A stretch of 64,000 bases of DNA. Source: Actinoplanes teichomyceticus ATCC 31121 (lineage in GTDB: Bacteria > Actinomycetota > Actinomycetes > Mycobacteriales > Micromonosporaceae). The notes below the pieces were generated by a model. The model did no database searches. It had not been told where the DNA came from and saw nothing but the letters and a program-made list of their open reading frames with translations. Below, one piece after another: positions 17,018 through 26,190 of this stretch (the stretch's first letter is position 1; every line of letters starts with the position of its first letter). Made by a program: the position numbers and the translations under genes. The stretch lies in assembly GCF_003711105.1 (NCBI RefSeq), contig NZ_CP023865.1, forward strand, positions 6,478,501-6,542,500, in the 5' to 3' direction.

Positions 17018-19693
17018 TTGATTCGCATGCTCGCGGCACTACGAACCATGATCGTCAGGCTGGTGGTTCTGGCCGGCATCCCCACCATGATGATCACGGT
17101 CAGCGGACCGCCATGGCCGCAACACCCACCGTCCGCCGAACAGGTGCAGGCGTACCTGAACACCCCGCTGAATCCCGACCACGCCGCCACAACCGGCTGG
17201 GCACTCGCCTGGGCCCTCTGGGGCATCACCGCTATCGGTACCCTCGCATGGAGCATCACGCGGGCACGGTCACGCGACTGGCAAAACAGCTGGGAACGCC
17301 TCTGCTACTACCTGCCCGGCCCGATGCAAAGCCTCGCAGCCGGACTTCTCGGGACCGCGGCTGTAACGACGACCGCCACGGCGCTGCCCGCCCACGCCAC
17401 TCCCCCAGCACCCACCGCGGACGTCCACCCGCTCCGCGACGCTCCCATGAGCACAGAGAGCCACACCATCACACCGAACGACCCCCGGGCCATGGTCGGA
17501 GCTCGTATCCCCGCAACGACGGCACATCCCCGGACGGTGAAGGTGCACCGCCATGACACGCTGTGGGGCATCGCCAAGCACAAGCTTGGTGACCCCTATC
17601 GATGGCATGACATCTACAAACTCAACCGGGGCCACCAACAGGCCAACGGGCACGCGCTCCAAGATCCCGACGAGATTCACGTCGGATGGGTGCTGGCACT
17701 GCCTACCGCCAGGCACACACCTCCATCGAAGAGCACCCCGGCACCGCCAACCGAGCCCACCATCCGCCCCAGCCACACAGCCACCGGTACGCCGAGCCGC
17801 ACTACCGCGCCGCCGCAGGCGACGCTGGCACCCAGCATCACCACGAGCACATCACCGGCGACCAGGAGTCCGGCGCCCACCTCGCACCCGGACAGCAGGG
17901 TCTCAGCACCCGTTGCCCCGCAGCAAGACGACGACACCGATTACCGGGGCGAGCAAGGCGTCGCTCTGCCCCCGCAGGGATGGGTGAGTCTCGGCCTAGC
18001 TGTGCTGCTCACAGCCGTTGCCTCCCTGGTACGCCTGCAACGCCGCCGACGCGCTCGCCCAGCCTTTCCCGTCCCGGCCCGGCTCGCATCCCAACCGGCG
18101 CCGCTGCCTGAATCACTAGCCCTGGTGGAAACTGCGGCATGCCGCCTGGGCTCCGGCGCCGGCCCGGACCACCTGCCCGCCACATCGACTGTCGACGCGC
18201 CCATCGGCGTGAATGCCGCCGGACGGGAGGTGGGCCTGTTCGAGTTGCCCGGCCTTGGCCTCGCTCTGCACGGTGACGAAGCCGATGCGGCGGCTCGCGC
18301 GGTGCTGACCGCCGTCCTCGCCACCGGCATCACCCAACGCACCGAGGCCCGCCCCATCGTCATCACCACCACCGGCGTACTCGCGCGCCTCCTACCCGAC
18401 GGCCCACCAGTGCTCGGCCTCGACCCGGACGGGACCAGCTACGACGGCGAACGGCTCATCGTGCTCGCCGACGCCGCGACGGCCGTCACCCACGCCGAAG
18501 AGGAGATGATCCTGCGGCGCCGGCTGCTGGATAACTTCGACCTCGACACGATCGAGGCGCTGAACGGGCGCACCGACCACGCCGAGATCCAGCCGCCGTA
18601 CGTGCTTCTCATCGAGGCCACGCCCCGGCACGCCGCCCGTCTGCGCGCGGTCGGCGCGCACCGGGCAGCGCTGCACCTGCACCCGGTCGTCCTCGGCGAA
18701 CTCGACGGCATCCCCACCGCCGAGACCGCCGGGGTGGTCCGGCTGTCCACCCTCGCGGCGAGCGATCTCGCCGCCGTCATGACCATGCTCACCGACGCCA
18801 CTGCGCGCCCGGAGCCCGGCCACGACATCGACATCGACCCGCCTCCGAGTGACCCGGCCGCGGCACCACACGAGGTAAGCGCCGAGCAGGACGAGCCGGT
18901 TCCCTCCCAGCAGGCCGAGGCGTCGGCCCCGGTGCGGCTGCGGGTCCTCGGCCCGGTCCTCGTCGAAACCGAGACCGGGGCGGTAGCGACCGGGATGCGT
19001 AGCGGCTCCTACACCGTCCTCGCTTCCCTGGCCGCACACCCAGGCGGGCGCACCCTCGACCAGCTCGCCGCCGACCTACACCCCGACACGACCCCGAGCA
19101 CCGCCGGGAAGCGCATTCGCACCGACATCAGCACCACCCGCCGGGTGCTGCGCGCCGCCACCGGCAACGGCCAGGCGATGTTCGTCGTCTACGACCCCGC
19201 GACCGGCCGCTACCGGCTCGACCCCGAGCTGATCGCCGTCGACCTGTGGCAGATGCTCACCGCCATCAAGGCCGCAAATACCGCCGACAACGACACCCAG
19301 GCCCTCGCGCTACTGCGCGAGGCGGCCGAGTTGTACGGCGGCGACTTCGCCGACGGCGCCGACCAGACCTGGATCACCGACTACGCCACCACCTACCGCC
19401 ACCAGATCCTCTCGGTGCTGGCCCGCATCGCCGAGCTCCTCGAAGCCGACCACCCCGACCAGGCCGTCACCGCCCTCGAACGCGCGCTGGAGTTCGACCC
19501 GGTCAACGAGGAGCTGTACCAGCGCATCATGCGCATCCACGGCCGCGCCGGACGGCCGGACGCTGTCCGGCGCACCCTGCGCCGCCTCGAAGACCGGCTG
19601 GCCGACCTCGGCGGCGCTGAACCGTCGGAGGCCACCCGCCGGGTCGCGGAACGCCAGCTGCGGCCCGCCACCGCCACCAGAGGTCACCGATGA
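17018..19693 (+). CDS. LysM-BTAD membrane regulator
   Basis: About 891 residues from TTG 17018 (AGGAG 9 bp upstream; ATG 17027 also possible). Two N-terminal membrane helices are followed by a LysM domain (about 172-225: VHRHDTLWGIAKHKLGD, IYKLNRG), a Pro/Thr-rich linker, another membrane helix (about 323-343), a middle domain, and from about 640 a winged helix (VRLRVLGPVLVE) plus BTAD. LysM binds peptidoglycan, so the protein links the cell wall to a DNA-binding-type module. The topology needed to put LysM outside and the winged helix inside fits the odd helix count. The stop overlaps the next gene as ATGA. Confidence 0.82.
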   Translation: MIRMLAALRTMIVRLVVLAGIPTMMITVSGPPWPQHPPSAEQVQAYLNTPLNPDHAATTGWALAWALWGITAIGTLAWSITRARSRDWQNSWERLCYYLPGPMQSLAAGLLGTAAVTTTATALPAHATPPAPTADVHPLRDAPMSTESHTITPNDPRAMVGARIPATTAHPRTVKVHRHDTLWGIAKHKLGDPYRWHDIYKLNRGHQQANGHALQDPDEIHVGWVLALPTARHTPPSKSTPAPPTEPTIRPSHTATGTPSRTTAPPQATLAPSITTSTSPATRSPAPTSHPDSRVSAPVAPQQDDDTDYRGEQGVALPPQGWVSLGLAVLLTAVASLVRLQRRRRARPAFPVPARLASQPAPLPESLALVETAACRLGSGAGPDHLPATSTVDAPIGVNAAGREVGLFELPGLGLALHGDEADAAARAVLTAVLATGITQRTEARPIVITTTGVLARLLPDGPPVLGLDPDGTSYDGERLIVLADAATAVTHAEEEMILRRRLLDNFDLDTIEALNGRTDHAEIQPPYVLLIEATPRHAARLRAVGAHRAALHLHPVVLGELDGIPTAETAGVVRLSTLAASDLAAVMTMLTDATARPEPGHDIDIDPPPSDPAAAPHEVSAEQDEPVPSQQAEASAPVRLRVLGPVLVETETGAVATGMRSGSYTVLASLAAHPGGRTLDQLAADLHPDTTPSTAGKRIRTDISTTRRVLRAATGNGQAMFVVYDPATGRYRLDPELIAVDLWQMLTAIKAANTADNDTQALALLREAAELYGGDFADGADQTWITDYATTYRHQILSVLARIAELLEADHPDQAVTALERALEFDPVNEELYQRIMRIHGRAGRPDAVRRTLRRLEDRLADLGGAEPSEATRRVAERQLRPATATRGHR

Positions 19694-20991
19694 CCGAAAA
19701 CGTGAGGAAGGACGGCCACGCCATCAGCACCCCCGCCACAGTCTCCAACGGCAACCCTCAGCCGAGCACGGGTCACCGAGGCTGGTCGCCGGCCCGGTGG
19801 GCGTACTCGTTCTATGCCGTGGCGGCCACCGGCGCCGTGATCGGTCAGACCTGGGTGGCCCTCGACCATCTGCCCTGGCCGCCCGCGGTACCGCTCGTGC
19901 TGCGCGTGCTGGCGGTGCTGCCGTTCGCGCTCTGCCTGGAGCTGCTGGCCATGGCGCTCGCCGCGATGGCCGACGAACGGATGCGCCTCGGCGAGCGCGC
20001 CTACGGCCTACGGGCGTTCTCGGCCGTGGTCGCCGTTGTGGCCGTCGGTATCCAGGTGGCCGGGCACTGGCCGGACTACTACTGGTCGAGCGTGTTCGGC
20101 GTGCTGTCGGGCTCGGCATACGCACTGTGGATGCTGCACGCCGCCGCCCGCCGCCGAGACGCCCTGCGCGCGGCGGGCAAACTCGCCGACACCGCCCCCG
20201 ACTACGGCCTGTGGCGGCGAGTGCGGCACCCGATCTGGACCGCCCGCGCCGCCGAGCTGGCCCGCGAAGGTCGCCGTGACCCCGGCACCGGCGCATGGCG
20301 CCCGCTCGGCTTGTACGAGTCCCTGCGCGCCGCCGAGCTGGCCATCGGCGACGAGAAACGCCGACCGGCGGTTGCCCGCGCGGTCGAGCACGTTGTACGC
20401 GCTGACCAGCGCGATCCGCGCATGGCCGAGATCGCCGTCCGCACCCTGGACCTCGACCGGCTCGCCGCCGAGCTGGCCGCCCGAGTCGACTACCACGCCT
20501 GGGCGGACCGGGTGGCTCCCGCCATCACCGCCCCCGCTCCGCTGCGAGCGGACAGCGATGCCAACAGCCACGCCGAGCTGCCCCGCGCCGACGACGAAGC
20601 CGTACCTGAACAGCCACAACAACCTCCGGCCACGCCGGACACGGACGCTTCCACCGCCGAAGAGGTACCGAGCCCTGGACCGCTCGACCGTGACGACAGC
20701 GAAGAGGCGTACAGCGACCAAGACGACCGCGAAGGCGACGAGGACGGCGATGAGTTCGACGGGGACGACGATGTCGACCTTGCCTCGGACCTCGTCCCGC
20801 TGCTGCCCGCGGCCCGCACCGCCCGCGACGAGCTGCTTCGTGAAGGACGCACGGTCAGCCGAGACGCCCTCGCACACCGCCTTCGCCGCAACGGCACCGC
20901 CATCCGCAACAACCGCGTGTCCGAGCTGCTCGGCGCGCTGCGCCGCGAACAGAAGGCCCTCGACGGCGCTCGTCCGAAGGTGCCGGCATGA
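19690..20991 (+). CDS. DUF2637-type membrane protein
   Basis: 433 residues. Four membrane helices (about 35-150) with the DUF2637 look (AMADERMRLGERAYGLRA) are followed by a soluble Arg-rich region and an acidic low-complexity stretch (about 330-370). The C-terminus has a helix-turn-helix-like segment (SRDALAHRLRRNGTAIRNNRVSE). DUF2637 proteins are common on actinobacterial conjugative elements and are thought to help spread or membrane attachment. It is translationally coupled to the LysM-BTAD gene. Confidence 0.78.
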   Translation: MTENVRKDGHAISTPATVSNGNPQPSTGHRGWSPARWAYSFYAVAATGAVIGQTWVALDHLPWPPAVPLVLRVLAVLPFALCLELLAMALAAMADERMRLGERAYGLRAFSAVVAVVAVGIQVAGHWPDYYWSSVFGVLSGSAYALWMLHAAARRRDALRAAGKLADTAPDYGLWRRVRHPIWTARAAELAREGRRDPGTGAWRPLGLYESLRAAELAIGDEKRRPAVARAVEHVVRADQRDPRMAEIAVRTLDLDRLAAELAARVDYHAWADRVAPAITAPAPLRADSDANSHAELPRADDEAVPEQPQQPPATPDTDASTAEEVPSPGPLDRDDSEEAYSDQDDREGDEDGDEFDGDDDVDLASDLVPLLPAARTARDELLREGRTVSRDALAHRLRRNGTAIRNNRVSELLGALRREQKALDGARPKVPA

Positions 20992-21046
20992 CGAGGCCGC
21001 ACCGGCCCGCACCTCCGCCGCTCGATGAAATTGAGGGAGACCGCAC

Positions 21047-21485
21047 ATGGACGACTTCACCCTGCCGGCCGGCAGTGCCTTGCCGGTGACGCGGCCGGTG
21101 TCCTGCCCGCCATTGATGCACCGACTGTTGCCACGACAACCTCGACCCGTCCGGCACGGCGCTGCACCGCAGCCCACCCTCCACCGTGACGCTCTACGAC
21201 GAGGCGTGTGAGCCGGTTACCGCAATCGTCCGGACGGCGTTCTGGGACAAGGCACCAGCCTGGATCGGCACCGACCCGGCCGAGCTGGAACGCCCCCACG
21301 TCGAGATCACCTTCGCCGATGGCAGCGCACCGCTGTACTGCACCCCTGGCCAGGCGCGCCGCTTCGCCGCTGGCCTCGTGCGTGCCGCCGACGCCGCCGA
21401 GACCGAAGTCTTTGACCACGTGCCGGTGTCGCCCGGTGCCGCCTCGCAGGCCGCGCCCGCCAGTGTGCCGCCGCTGTCGGCTTGA
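21047..21485 (+). pseudogene. Small element protein, apparently frameshifted
   Basis: A strong start (GAGGGAGA before ATG 21047) begins MDDFTLPAGSALPVTRPVSC. A different frame then carries the convincing remainder, CHDNLDPSGTALHRSPPSTV into TLYDEACEPVTAIVR, ending at 21485. The frames switch near 21110-21130. Either one base is missing or a shorter 99-residue protein starts at GTG 21186. CP and CC pairs at the junction suggest a zinc ribbon in the original protein. Confidence 0.5.
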
Positions 21486-21564
21486 TGCCTCGCCGCCGGT
21501 CGGCATGGATAGGGGTGCCGGTGCCCGATCGGCGGGCCGCCCGTAATGACCAGGAGGAACCAAT

Positions 21565-21741
21565 ATGACCATGCCTGCGCCCGGACGCCGCATCATCGAG
21601 ATCAGCGACGAGGCATTCGATGTTCTCGCCCGCACGGCTGAAACGCAGGGGACCGACTTCGACGGCGCGTTGCGGTACCTGATGCAGGCTCCGGCCGTGC
21701 CGACCGCCGGCCAGAACGAGGACCAGGACGAGGACGAGTGA
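21565..21741 (+). CDS. Small protein, possible ribbon-helix-helix
   Basis: 58 residues with a good AGGAGG site. The pattern RRIIEISDEAFDVLARTAE then FDGALRYLMQ resembles the strand-helix-helix of small DNA-binding proteins, followed by an acidic tail. It is downstream of the preceding element genes on the same strand. Function not established. Confidence 0.6.
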   Translation: MTMPAPGRRIIEISDEAFDVLARTAETQGTDFDGALRYLMQAPAVPTAGQNEDQDEDE

Positions 21742-21852
21742 ACTGAGACGCGAGGCGCCGCCGGTTGAAGTGGCCGGCGGCGCCTGGGGTGCTCTAGGGG
21801 TTAGAGCGCATCTGACGGATCATGGTCGGGTCTTGTCGGGTTTCGCGCGGAG

Positions 21853-22018
21853 CTAGACCATGATGGATGCGAATGTGACAGTTGCCAAAAATCGGTCCTT
21901 GCGTTTGTCGTAGTGCGTCGCTACCGCGCGGAACTGTTTGAGCCGGTCGAAGGTCCGTTCTACCTGGTTACGTTGCTTGTATCGCTCGGCGTTGAAGTTC
22001 GGTGGCTGGCCGCCACGC
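21853..22018 (-). pseudogene. C-terminal fragment of IS5-type transposase
   Basis: About 55 codons read ERYKQRNQVERTFDRLKQF, then RAVATHYDKRKDRFLATV and stop at 21853. This is the Glu-containing end of an IS5-group DDE transposase. The rest of the element is missing; the DNA beyond 22018 is unrelated. Confidence 0.8.
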
Positions 22019-22155
22019 CCCTAGCGGCCAGCTGTGATGCCGGACCGAGGGGTGAAGCTGACCAGATACCTGGGCTGAGCAGGCCGCATGTCGCAGCATG
22101 CCAGCCGCTCGTTCATCTTGCCGGTGGCGCGGCGGTTGGCGATATTCTTCCGTCC

Positions 22156-22947
22156 GTGACGACGCGGGCGGATCGACTCCTTCAGGAGCTTGAGACAGGC
22201 GCACTGGATAGTCAGAAGCCGATTGCCGATCTCTTGCGGAAGGCGATCGCGCTCGGCGGCCAGTCCGGCTCAGCCGAACTTCGCGACTGGGCCCGCCGTG
22301 AGCTGCAGGGTTACGCTCCCGAGGATGAACTCCCCGAGTATCGGAAGATCGTGGCTCCGCTGACGCTCGACGGGATGACTATTCACGGGATCATCAAGGG
22401 TCAGCAGATCAGCTCCATGAATCTTCCTGACTTCGCGCAGGACCGCATCACCGACGAGATCGAGCTGCGGATGGGCATCGGTCAGATCGAGAAGCTGGCG
22501 CCCGTCCAAGGTGCCGACCATGTCAAGTTGCAGCCTCAGGGAGCTGCCGATCTCGCGGCGTTCATGAACCAGACCGGCGCTGTAAAAGGCCATATCGAGC
22601 GGATCTACTGGTCCGTCGCTCCGGTAGCTCTCGCGGGCGTCGTGGACCACGTCCGCACCATGCTCACGGTCCTGGTCGCCGAGATTCGCGCCACCGCGCC
22701 CACCGGAGCCGCGACGCCGCCCGCCGAAGTTGCGACGAACGCAATCCACTTCGCGGTCACGGGCACTCGAAACAAGATCAATTTCACTGCCCCACAGGGC
22801 ACGGTCGTGACCTCGCATCCGCAAGCTGGTGAGGACGACTCCCCGAAGCCGTGGCTGCGCATCGCAGGGGCGGTGCTTGTCGGGCTTGTCACCATCGCGG
22901 CCGGAGTGTTCGCCCTGATGCAGGTCCAGGGCTGGAAATTCAAGTAG
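22156..22947 (+). CDS. AbiTii-domain protein with C-terminal membrane anchor
   Basis: 263 residues from GTG 22156. The N-terminal half matches AbiTii proteins: LLQELETGALD, LLRKAIALGG, ELRDWARRELQGY, LPEYRKI. One membrane helix lies at about 240-258. AbiTii is annotated as abortive-infection-associated; its mechanism is not known to me. It sits next to an IS remnant in the accessory part of the element, a typical place for defence cargo. Confidence 0.75.
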   Translation: MTTRADRLLQELETGALDSQKPIADLLRKAIALGGQSGSAELRDWARRELQGYAPEDELPEYRKIVAPLTLDGMTIHGIIKGQQISSMNLPDFAQDRITDEIELRMGIGQIEKLAPVQGADHVKLQPQGAADLAAFMNQTGAVKGHIERIYWSVAPVALAGVVDHVRTMLTVLVAEIRATAPTGAATPPAEVATNAIHFAVTGTRNKINFTAPQGTVVTSHPQAGEDDSPKPWLRIAGAVLVGLVTIAAGVFALMQVQGWKFK

Positions 22948-22987
22948 GCATCCGGCCGGACCATTGACCGTAGACCTAGCCCGCTGG

Positions 22988-23653
22988 CTAAGGTCGCATG
23001 CCGTAGCTCGACGGGTCTCCCTCGGCGGCGGTCAGCAGCCGTTGCGCGGTCCGCTCGGTGATGCCTAGGCGGCGGGCCAGCTCGACGCCGAGGCCGCGCC
23101 GGTCGCATCCGGCCTTCTTGGCCTCGGCGAGCAGTTGAGCGGCGGCGTGAAGGCGGGGGTCGTCGGCGTAGGGGTGCGGTTTCCGAACGCGGTTGGTGGT
23201 GCCGGGGGTGCGGCCGGTGGATTGGCGGCCGGTACGGGCGTCGGCATGTGCCCACACGGTGCGCCGGTACCAGTAGCGGCGGATACGCCCGCTCGGCAGC
23301 TCCTCCACGAAGTCTGGGTGATCGATGAGTTCGTCCGGCAGGTTGCGGTGCGAGGCGTAGCCGAGGATGGCGGCGGCGCCGCCGGAGGTGACGCGGTCGT
23401 TGGGGCCGCCGCTACGGTCTACCTCGGTGAGCACGGCCTTCTTCGCCGCGAGGTGCGCGGCGTGGAACGCGGTGATGTCGTCGAGCCAGAACCACTCGCC
23501 GCCGTCGTGGGTGAACGCCTCCGGGAAGCCGAACCGGTCGCGGTTACGGTGCCAGTGGTTGACCGTGGAGCGCGAGGCGCCGGTCTGCGCGGCCACGCCC
23601 GCCCGGTCGAGGGCTACTCGTCCGTCGATGCTGCGTTGCGCCACGACGATCAT
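22988..23653 (-). CDS. Helix-turn-helix DNA-binding protein
   Basis: 221 residues. ATG 23653 is chosen because GGAGG lies 7 bp upstream. Two helix-turn-helix-like units are visible: an N-terminal one (VALDRAGVAAQTGASRSTVNHWHR) followed by FPEAFTHDGGEWFWLDDI, and a C-terminal one (ELARRLGITERTAQRLL). It probably regulates element genes. It is the last gene of the accessory minus-strand run. Confidence 0.7.
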   Translation of the reverse strand: MIVVAQRSIDGRVALDRAGVAAQTGASRSTVNHWHRNRDRFGFPEAFTHDGGEWFWLDDITAFHAAHLAAKKAVLTEVDRSGGPNDRVTSGGAAAILGYASHRNLPDELIDHPDFVEELPSGRIRRYWYRRTVWAHADARTGRQSTGRTPGTTNRVRKPHPYADDPRLHAAAQLLAEAKKAGCDRRGLGVELARRLGITERTAQRLLTAAEGDPSSYGMRP

Positions 23654-23841
23654 CCTTACACCTCCGGTCACGCTGAGGTCCAGCACGCGAGGCCCGGCAG
23701 CTCGCGGACTGTGCGGCTACGATCGCTCGCACACCCATCCCGGGGAATGCGGCTCGTGGGACCCGGTGGCCCGGGACTCGGGTGAGGTGACCGGCGGGGT
23801 TGCGCGCACCCTCGGGGTGTGCCCGCCGGTCACCGAACCTC

Positions 23842-24507
23842 CTACCCCTTGCGCCGCTGGCCGATCTGTCGGCCGGTGCCGTCGCCGGTGTCCACCCGGC
23901 CCGGCGTCTCTTCCCACGCCATGACCGGATACCTCGCCGTGATGCGCCCACGGCCGGGCCGCAACGTCTCCAGAACGGTGCTGTAGTGGCCGTGGAGCAG
24001 CCCGCGAACGGTCATGAGTTTCCTGCCTCGGATCAGTCTCGGAGGCATCGCGTCAGTGACCCGGGCGATCAACCCATAGAGCTCACGGCCTTCGAGCAGT
24101 GCGGCACAACCGTCACACGCGCTCCACCGTTCGCCCCAGATCCGCAACGGCCCTTGTTCGCTCTCGACGGCCCGCGTCCGAGCCGCATAGTGGCGGCGTT
24201 GGTAGTCGCCCACGTTCACGGTTCGCCGGGTGACGTAACTCGTCTCGGTCTCCTGGTCGGCGCACACGTAGACCCAGAGGGCCTCGGGGCTGGAGCAAAA
24301 GTCACACTCGATGATCGGATCGGGAACCTCGGTCACCGGCGCCGGCCGAGGCTCATGGTCGAGGGTGTCACCGCGGAGCTCGTTCGGGTGCTCGAAGGTG
24401 AGCACACCGTTGGGAGTCTGGCGGCGGTGTAGTGCTCGGCGGCAGGTCCGGCAGTGGAACGGCATCTCGTCGGGCGTCGGGGACATCCACGCTGGGGTGA
24501 GGGTCAC
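23842..24507 (-). CDS. Zinc-ribbon hypothetical protein
   Basis: 221 residues with three Cys pairs: CRTCRRALH near 19, CDFCSS near 68, CDGC near 130. No catalytic motif. It starts with an ATGA overlap to the upstream gene. Probably a nucleic-acid or protein-binding accessory factor of the element. Confidence 0.7.
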   Translation of the reverse strand: MTLTPAWMSPTPDEMPFHCRTCRRALHRRQTPNGVLTFEHPNELRGDTLDHEPRPAPVTEVPDPIIECDFCSSPEALWVYVCADQETETSYVTRRTVNVGDYQRRHYAARTRAVESEQGPLRIWGERWSACDGCAALLEGRELYGLIARVTDAMPPRLIRGRKLMTVRGLLHGHYSTVLETLRPGRGRITARYPVMAWEETPGRVDTGDGTGRQIGQRRKG

Positions 24508-24890
24508 CGAGCGTCTCCTTCCGCTTCGTCGTGGAGGATGGCCCAGGCCAGCCGGGTCATGAGGGTCAGCGGCAGACTCGCGATCTTCGTCTGCGTTCGG
24601 GGAGTGGCCGCCTCGTAGACGGTGAGGATGGCGTCTGCGGTGGTCGCATCAACGATGACGCCGTCGATCTTGCGGGTGTGGCCGTCGCGTGCTTCCCGCA
24701 GCGTCTGCATGATGTGCGGGTCTTCGGTGACCGCGTTGTCCGGGACGAGTTCGATCTCGGCGGCGTCCGGGCAGTCCGGGCAGGTGACCAGGCTCGGCTC
24801 ATCGGTGATGCGAGTGTCCGGCCCGTCGTCGCTGCCGCACACCGCCCCGGTGTGCCGGGCGGACCGGCCATGCGTGAAGGCGGCCCTCAT
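24504..24890 (-). CDS. Small zinc-ribbon hypothetical protein
   Basis: 128 residues from ATG 24890. The N-terminal TGAVCGS and SLVTCPDC form a likely zinc site; the C-terminal half is helical. The motif TDEPSLVTC also appears in the protein at 10846-11040. ATGA overlaps on both sides place it firmly in the operon. Confidence 0.68.
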   Translation of the reverse strand: MRAAFTHGRSARHTGAVCGSDDGPDTRITDEPSLVTCPDCPDAAEIELVPDNAVTEDPHIMQTLREARDGHTRKIDGVIVDATTADAILTVYEAATPRTQTKIASLPLTLMTRLAWAILHDEAEGDAR

Positions 24891-25638
24891 GACGCGGCCT
24901 CGCCGTTCTCTGCCTCGTCCGCTGCAAGGCAGAAGTCGGTGCCGAGATAGGTACGGAATACGGCCGAAAGAGTGTCGAAGGTGGCGCCGTGATCGGCCGG
25001 TTCGACCGCGACACCACCCGGCGGTTCGGCCTGCAGATCCCCCTTTTACGCGCACCAGCGGCATGCTGATGCGCCCGGGCCACCGTCGAGTCGATCGACA
25101 CGTCCCACACGATCCGGCCGGACGCATCCGCCGCTGCCTGCAACGCGGTCAGGATCCGCGCCCACGTCCCGTCACGCTGCCACCGCCGGAACAGCGCATA
25201 CACGGCTGCCCATGATCCGTAGCACTCCGGGATGTCACGCCAGGGCGTGCCGGCCCGGATCCGCCACCGAATCCCGTCGATGAGCTGCCGTTTCGTCCAG
25301 GTCGGCGGACGTCCCGGACGACGAGGCGCGGGCAGCAACGGCTCCAAGGCCGCCCACTCGACGTCGGTCAGGTCGTACCGCCTCGTCACCGCTAAGGTGT
25401 CCACGAGGTCTCCGGTGGTCTCCGGTTTTGCTTGGTCGCTAAGCCGTCTACCGGAGACCTCGCTATTTAACGATCACCGACACGCCCGTGATCTCACCTG
25501 AACCACCGACTTCGATACACGCCCTAGGGCGGGCTCGATCGGGCCGAGCACGCGCAGAGCCTCGCTCAGCCGGCGCCCGTCGAGGGCCGCGTGGTAGACC
25601 TCGACCTCGTGCCCGCCGTCACCGGAGGTGCCGGTCAT
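24887..25638 (-). pseudogene. Small operon gene interrupted by a truncated IS
   Basis: The 5' part starts at ATG 25638 (ATGA overlap with the upstream gene), reading EVEVYHAALDGRRLSEALRV and LGPIEPAL up to CTAG at 25524. After the IS remnant the frame resumes at about 24987, reading ATFDTLSAVFRTYLG and DEAENGEAAS, with a stop overlapping the next ATG as ATGA. Both ends keep operon-type overlaps, so one small gene was split and part may have been deleted. Confidence 0.6.
24988..25523 (-). mobile_element. Truncated IS5-type element with transposase N-terminal half
   Basis: It carries the transposase start (GTG 25404; LTDVEWAALEPLLP, VSIDSTVARAHQHAA) and the 5' inverted repeat and IS end next to CTAG 25524-25527. 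It stops after a frameshift and the ADHG codons near 24990. The catalytic second Asp and the Glu are missing. It is similar but not identical to the intact IS at 11839. Confidence 0.8.
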
Positions 25639-26120
25639 GCCCGCCTCCCGGCGTCGGGCGTGTCCGGACCAGCCGTGGCTGGCCCGCTGGCCTCGGCGGA
25701 AGGGAACGTTCCGAGGAGGTGCGACAGGGTGCCGCCGACGCGCACATCGGTGACGGCCGCGCAGGCGATCAAGGCAGCGCCGGTGGCGAGGGCCTGTTCG
25801 GGGGTGTACCGCACGCGCACGGGTCGTTCGTCGGTCTTGGCGAGGGCGCGGATCAAGACTTGGCCCTGCCGCCAGGTGCACACGGGCAGCTTCGTTTCGG
25901 GCACGGCGTACACCGGCAGCCCGAGTGCGTGGTGCAGGTCGGCGCGGAGCGCGGCGCGGGCGGCCTCGACGGCGGAGTCCGCCTTCTCCACGTTAGAGGG
26001 GGCGGCGGCTTGCGCGGCTCGGGTGGTCGCCGAGCGAGCGAAGGCTCGTTCGCGGTCCGCCCACACGGCGGCCTCGGCGTACGCGGTGGCGAGAGCGAAG
26101 AGGCGTTCAACGATGGTCAC
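25635..26120 (-). CDS. Hypothetical element protein
   Basis: 161 residues from GTG 26120 with AAGGAG 5 bp upstream. A helical N-terminus (TAYAEAAVWADRERAFA) is followed by a strand-rich half with KLPVCTWRQGQVLI and ALATGAALIACAAV. The second half resembles the equivalent part of the neighbouring protein at 26191 (VRTLPNGHVEV, GAEAVSVAIHLT), so the two may be distant paralogues. Function unknown. Confidence 0.65.
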   Translation of the reverse strand: MTIVERLFALATAYAEAAVWADRERAFARSATTRAAQAAAPSNVEKADSAVEAARAALRADLHHALGLPVYAVPETKLPVCTWRQGQVLIRALAKTDERPVRVRYTPEQALATGAALIACAAVTDVRVGGTLSHLLGTFPSAEASGPATAGPDTPDAGRRA

Positions 26121-26190
26121 GGCGTCTCCTTGTTGGAGGGGTTGGTGGTGGCCCGGGTGGAGCGGCTTGGCCGCTCCGCCCGGGGCCTGT

